DNA of 64,000 bases, taken from Rhodopseudomonas sp. P2A-2r (lineage in GTDB: Bacteria; Pseudomonadota; Alphaproteobacteria; Rhizobiales; Xanthobacteraceae). The notes beneath the pieces are model-generated. The model ran no database searches and had not been told where the DNA came from. It saw only the letters and a program-made list of their open reading frames with translations. Each line of letters begins with the position of its first letter. Position 1 is the first letter of the stretch. Positions 62,707-64,000 of this stretch are shown here, in pieces. The translations under genes were made by a program, and so were the position numbers. The stretch covers positions 2,326,001-2,390,000 of the forward strand of contig NZ_CP110389.1 of the NCBI RefSeq assembly GCF_026015985.1, written 5' to 3'.

Positions 62707-63572
62707 GTCGTTTTTCCGCGATCGACCTCTCGCAACTGGCGCCGCCGCAACTGATCGAGACGATCAGTTACGAGTCGATCCTTGAGGCACAAAAAGCCTG
62801 GGTTGTGGCGCAATGGGATGCCCTGCGCGTGTCGCGGCCCGATCTCCCGGCGCTCGATACGCTCGGCCTTGAAACCGAGCCGATCACGATCATTCTGGAA
62901 GTCATGGCGTACCGCGAGACGCTGTTGCGCTCGCTCGTCAATGACAAGGCGCGCGCGGTGCTGCTCGCTTATGCCGTCGGCACCGACCTTGTGCACCTCG
63001 GCGCGCTGTACGGCGTCGGCAAGATGGCCGGCGAAAGTGACGATCGTTACCGCCGCCGCATCCAACTCGCACCGGAAGCGTTTTCGGTCGCCGGGCCGGC
63101 CGGCGCGTATGAGTTTCACGCGCTTTCGGTGTCGCTCGACATCGCCGACGCGCACGCCTATTCGCCTGGTGACGGGCGCGTGGCGATCGTGCTCGCCGGC
63201 GTCGATGGCGTCGACGTGTCCGACGCCGTGCTCAACGCTGTATTCGATCGGCTCGATCGCGACGACGTGGTGCCGTTGACCGATCAGCGTTCCGTCGTTC
63301 GCGCGACGAAAGTGTTTTACGATGTCGCGCTCGATCTCGTTATTCAGCGCGGGCCGGACCCGGCGACGATCAAGACGGTCGCCGAGGCATCGGTGCGGGC
63401 CTATGCAGCGTCGCGCTATCGGATTGGCGCCGAGGTTTACGGCGTCGGCATCACCGCCGCCGCCAAGGTCGGCGGCGTCGATAATATCATCGCGTCGTTT
63501 CCCGACGTGGTTTGCGGCGACCGCGAAATTCCGGTGCTGCGCAATCTCGCCATCACAAGCACGATCATCTAA
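62703..63572 (+). CDS. Baseplate protein J (P2 gpJ-like)
   Basis: 289 residues. IDLSQLAPPQLIETISYESILEAQKAWVVAQWDAL, PITIILEVMAYRETLLRSLVNDKARAVLLAYAVGTDLVHLGALYGV and RYRRRIQLAPEAFSVAGPAGAYEFHALSVSLDIADAHAYSP are characteristic of baseplate J, the arm of the wedge that links the hub to the fibre network. Full family length. Confidence 0.92.
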   Translation: MSRFSAIDLSQLAPPQLIETISYESILEAQKAWVVAQWDALRVSRPDLPALDTLGLETEPITIILEVMAYRETLLRSLVNDKARAVLLAYAVGTDLVHLGALYGVGKMAGESDDRYRRRIQLAPEAFSVAGPAGAYEFHALSVSLDIADAHAYSPGDGRVAIVLAGVDGVDVSDAVLNAVFDRLDRDDVVPLTDQRSVVRATKVFYDVALDLVIQRGPDPATIKTVAEASVRAYAASRYRIGAEVYGVGITAAAKVGGVDNIIASFPDVVCGDREIPVLRNLAITSTII

Positions 63573-63584
63573 GCGGGTGCCGAC

Positions 63585-64000
63585 ATGAGTTTGACGCCGG
63601 ACGATCACCTATTGCCGGCGAACGCCGCGCCGCTAGAGCAAGTCATCGCGGCATCGGGCCGCCGCATTCAAGCGATCCCGGTGCCGATCGATACGGTGTC
63701 GCAACCCTACGAGGTAAAGGCGTCGTTTCTGCCGTTCGTTGGCTGGGGCCTGTCGGTCGATGTCTGGTTTAACGAGTGGCCGGAAACGACAAAGCGCAAC
63801 ATCGCGGCCCGCTCGTTGCTGCTGCATCAGAAAAAGGGCACGCTGTACGCGATTAGCGAATACGCGCGTTACGCTGGCGGTGCCGTGCTGTCGGTCGAGC
63901 GACCGCCGACCCGCATTTTTTCCGGGCCGTCGCTAACCCGCGAGCAGCGCGAGGCGTGGTTGTCGCGCTTGCCGCAAGTGCGGGTGTTCCTCATTCAAGA
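63585..64000 (+). CDS. Tail protein I (P2 gpI-like), cut by the window edge
   Basis: First ~138 residues of a tail protein I: DDHLLPANAAPLEQVIAASGRRIQAIPVPI, FLPFVGWGLSVDVWFNEWPETTKRNIAARSLLLHQKKGTLYAISEYARYAGG. This is the P2 gpI pattern directly after gene J. The 3' end and the tail-fibre genes expected next lie outside the window. Confidence 0.88.
   Translation, partial: MSLTPDDHLLPANAAPLEQVIAASGRRIQAIPVPIDTVSQPYEVKASFLPFVGWGLSVDVWFNEWPETTKRNIAARSLLLHQKKGTLYAISEYARYAGGAVLSVERPPTRIFSGPSLTREQREAWLSRLPQVRVFLIQ

Overview
The window is GC-rich DNA from an alphaproteobacterium, most likely a Bradyrhizobium/Rhodopseudomonas-type member of the Nitrobacteraceae. That placement rests on overall protein style, insertion-sequence types (IS5/IS427 group, IS66, IS481) and base composition, not on a marker gene. 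Everything seen is accessory DNA: secreted-protein loci, insertion sequences with small cargo genes, a metal-related operon and a large prophage.

Layout. 1-1000: 3' half of a Baeyer-Villiger monooxygenase gene. 1391-4166: debris zone with a TnsA-like fragment, a complete but frame-broken IS5-type element (2203-3041) and a 219-bp MITE-like element (3176-3394). 4167-18356: a two-partner-secretion island. An orphan TpsA-like exoprotein gene (+) faces an operon-like series on the minus strand: TpsB transporter, second TpsA, then a broken autotransporter. The two tpsA genes share a colinear inverted repeat of about 1.13 kb covering their secretion domains, so recombination would swap their passenger regions. 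19017-30090: an IS481 fragment, a small gene split by IS66 copy 1 (with 8-bp target duplication), about 5 kb of lower-GC small genes (exported or membrane hypotheticals, a SnoaL-like protein, a ZapA-like protein), and IS66 copy 2 in opposite orientation without target duplication. 30665-34497: operon DUF3604 - membrane-anchored parvulin - HupE/UreJ-like permease. 34778-36351: an exported peptidase-S74 (intramolecular chaperone) protein and a methyltransferase.

36944-64000: a prophage integrated at a tRNA(CAU) gene; its right end lies beyond the window. Leftward genes: integrase, excisionase-like protein, CI/LexA-type repressor. Rightward early genes: SSB, DNA methyltransferase, HD hydrolase, CHC2/Toprim primase, D5-type helicase. 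Just after the helicase is an iteron cluster around an AT-rich core that looks like the phage origin, followed about 1.1 kb later by a perfect 14-bp parS core. Late genes: terminase, gpW, lambda-type portal, S78 protease, HK97-type capsid, then P2-type baseplate genes V, W(gp25), J and I, so the phage had a contractile tail. Most genes overlap by four bases (ATGA), implying translational coupling.

About ten genes of unrelated function are broken by a single-base gain or loss in a short homopolymer. This points to residual sequencing error as the simplest cause, so most 'pseudogene' calls here should be read as provisional. The in-frame stop in the autotransporter is different in kind.
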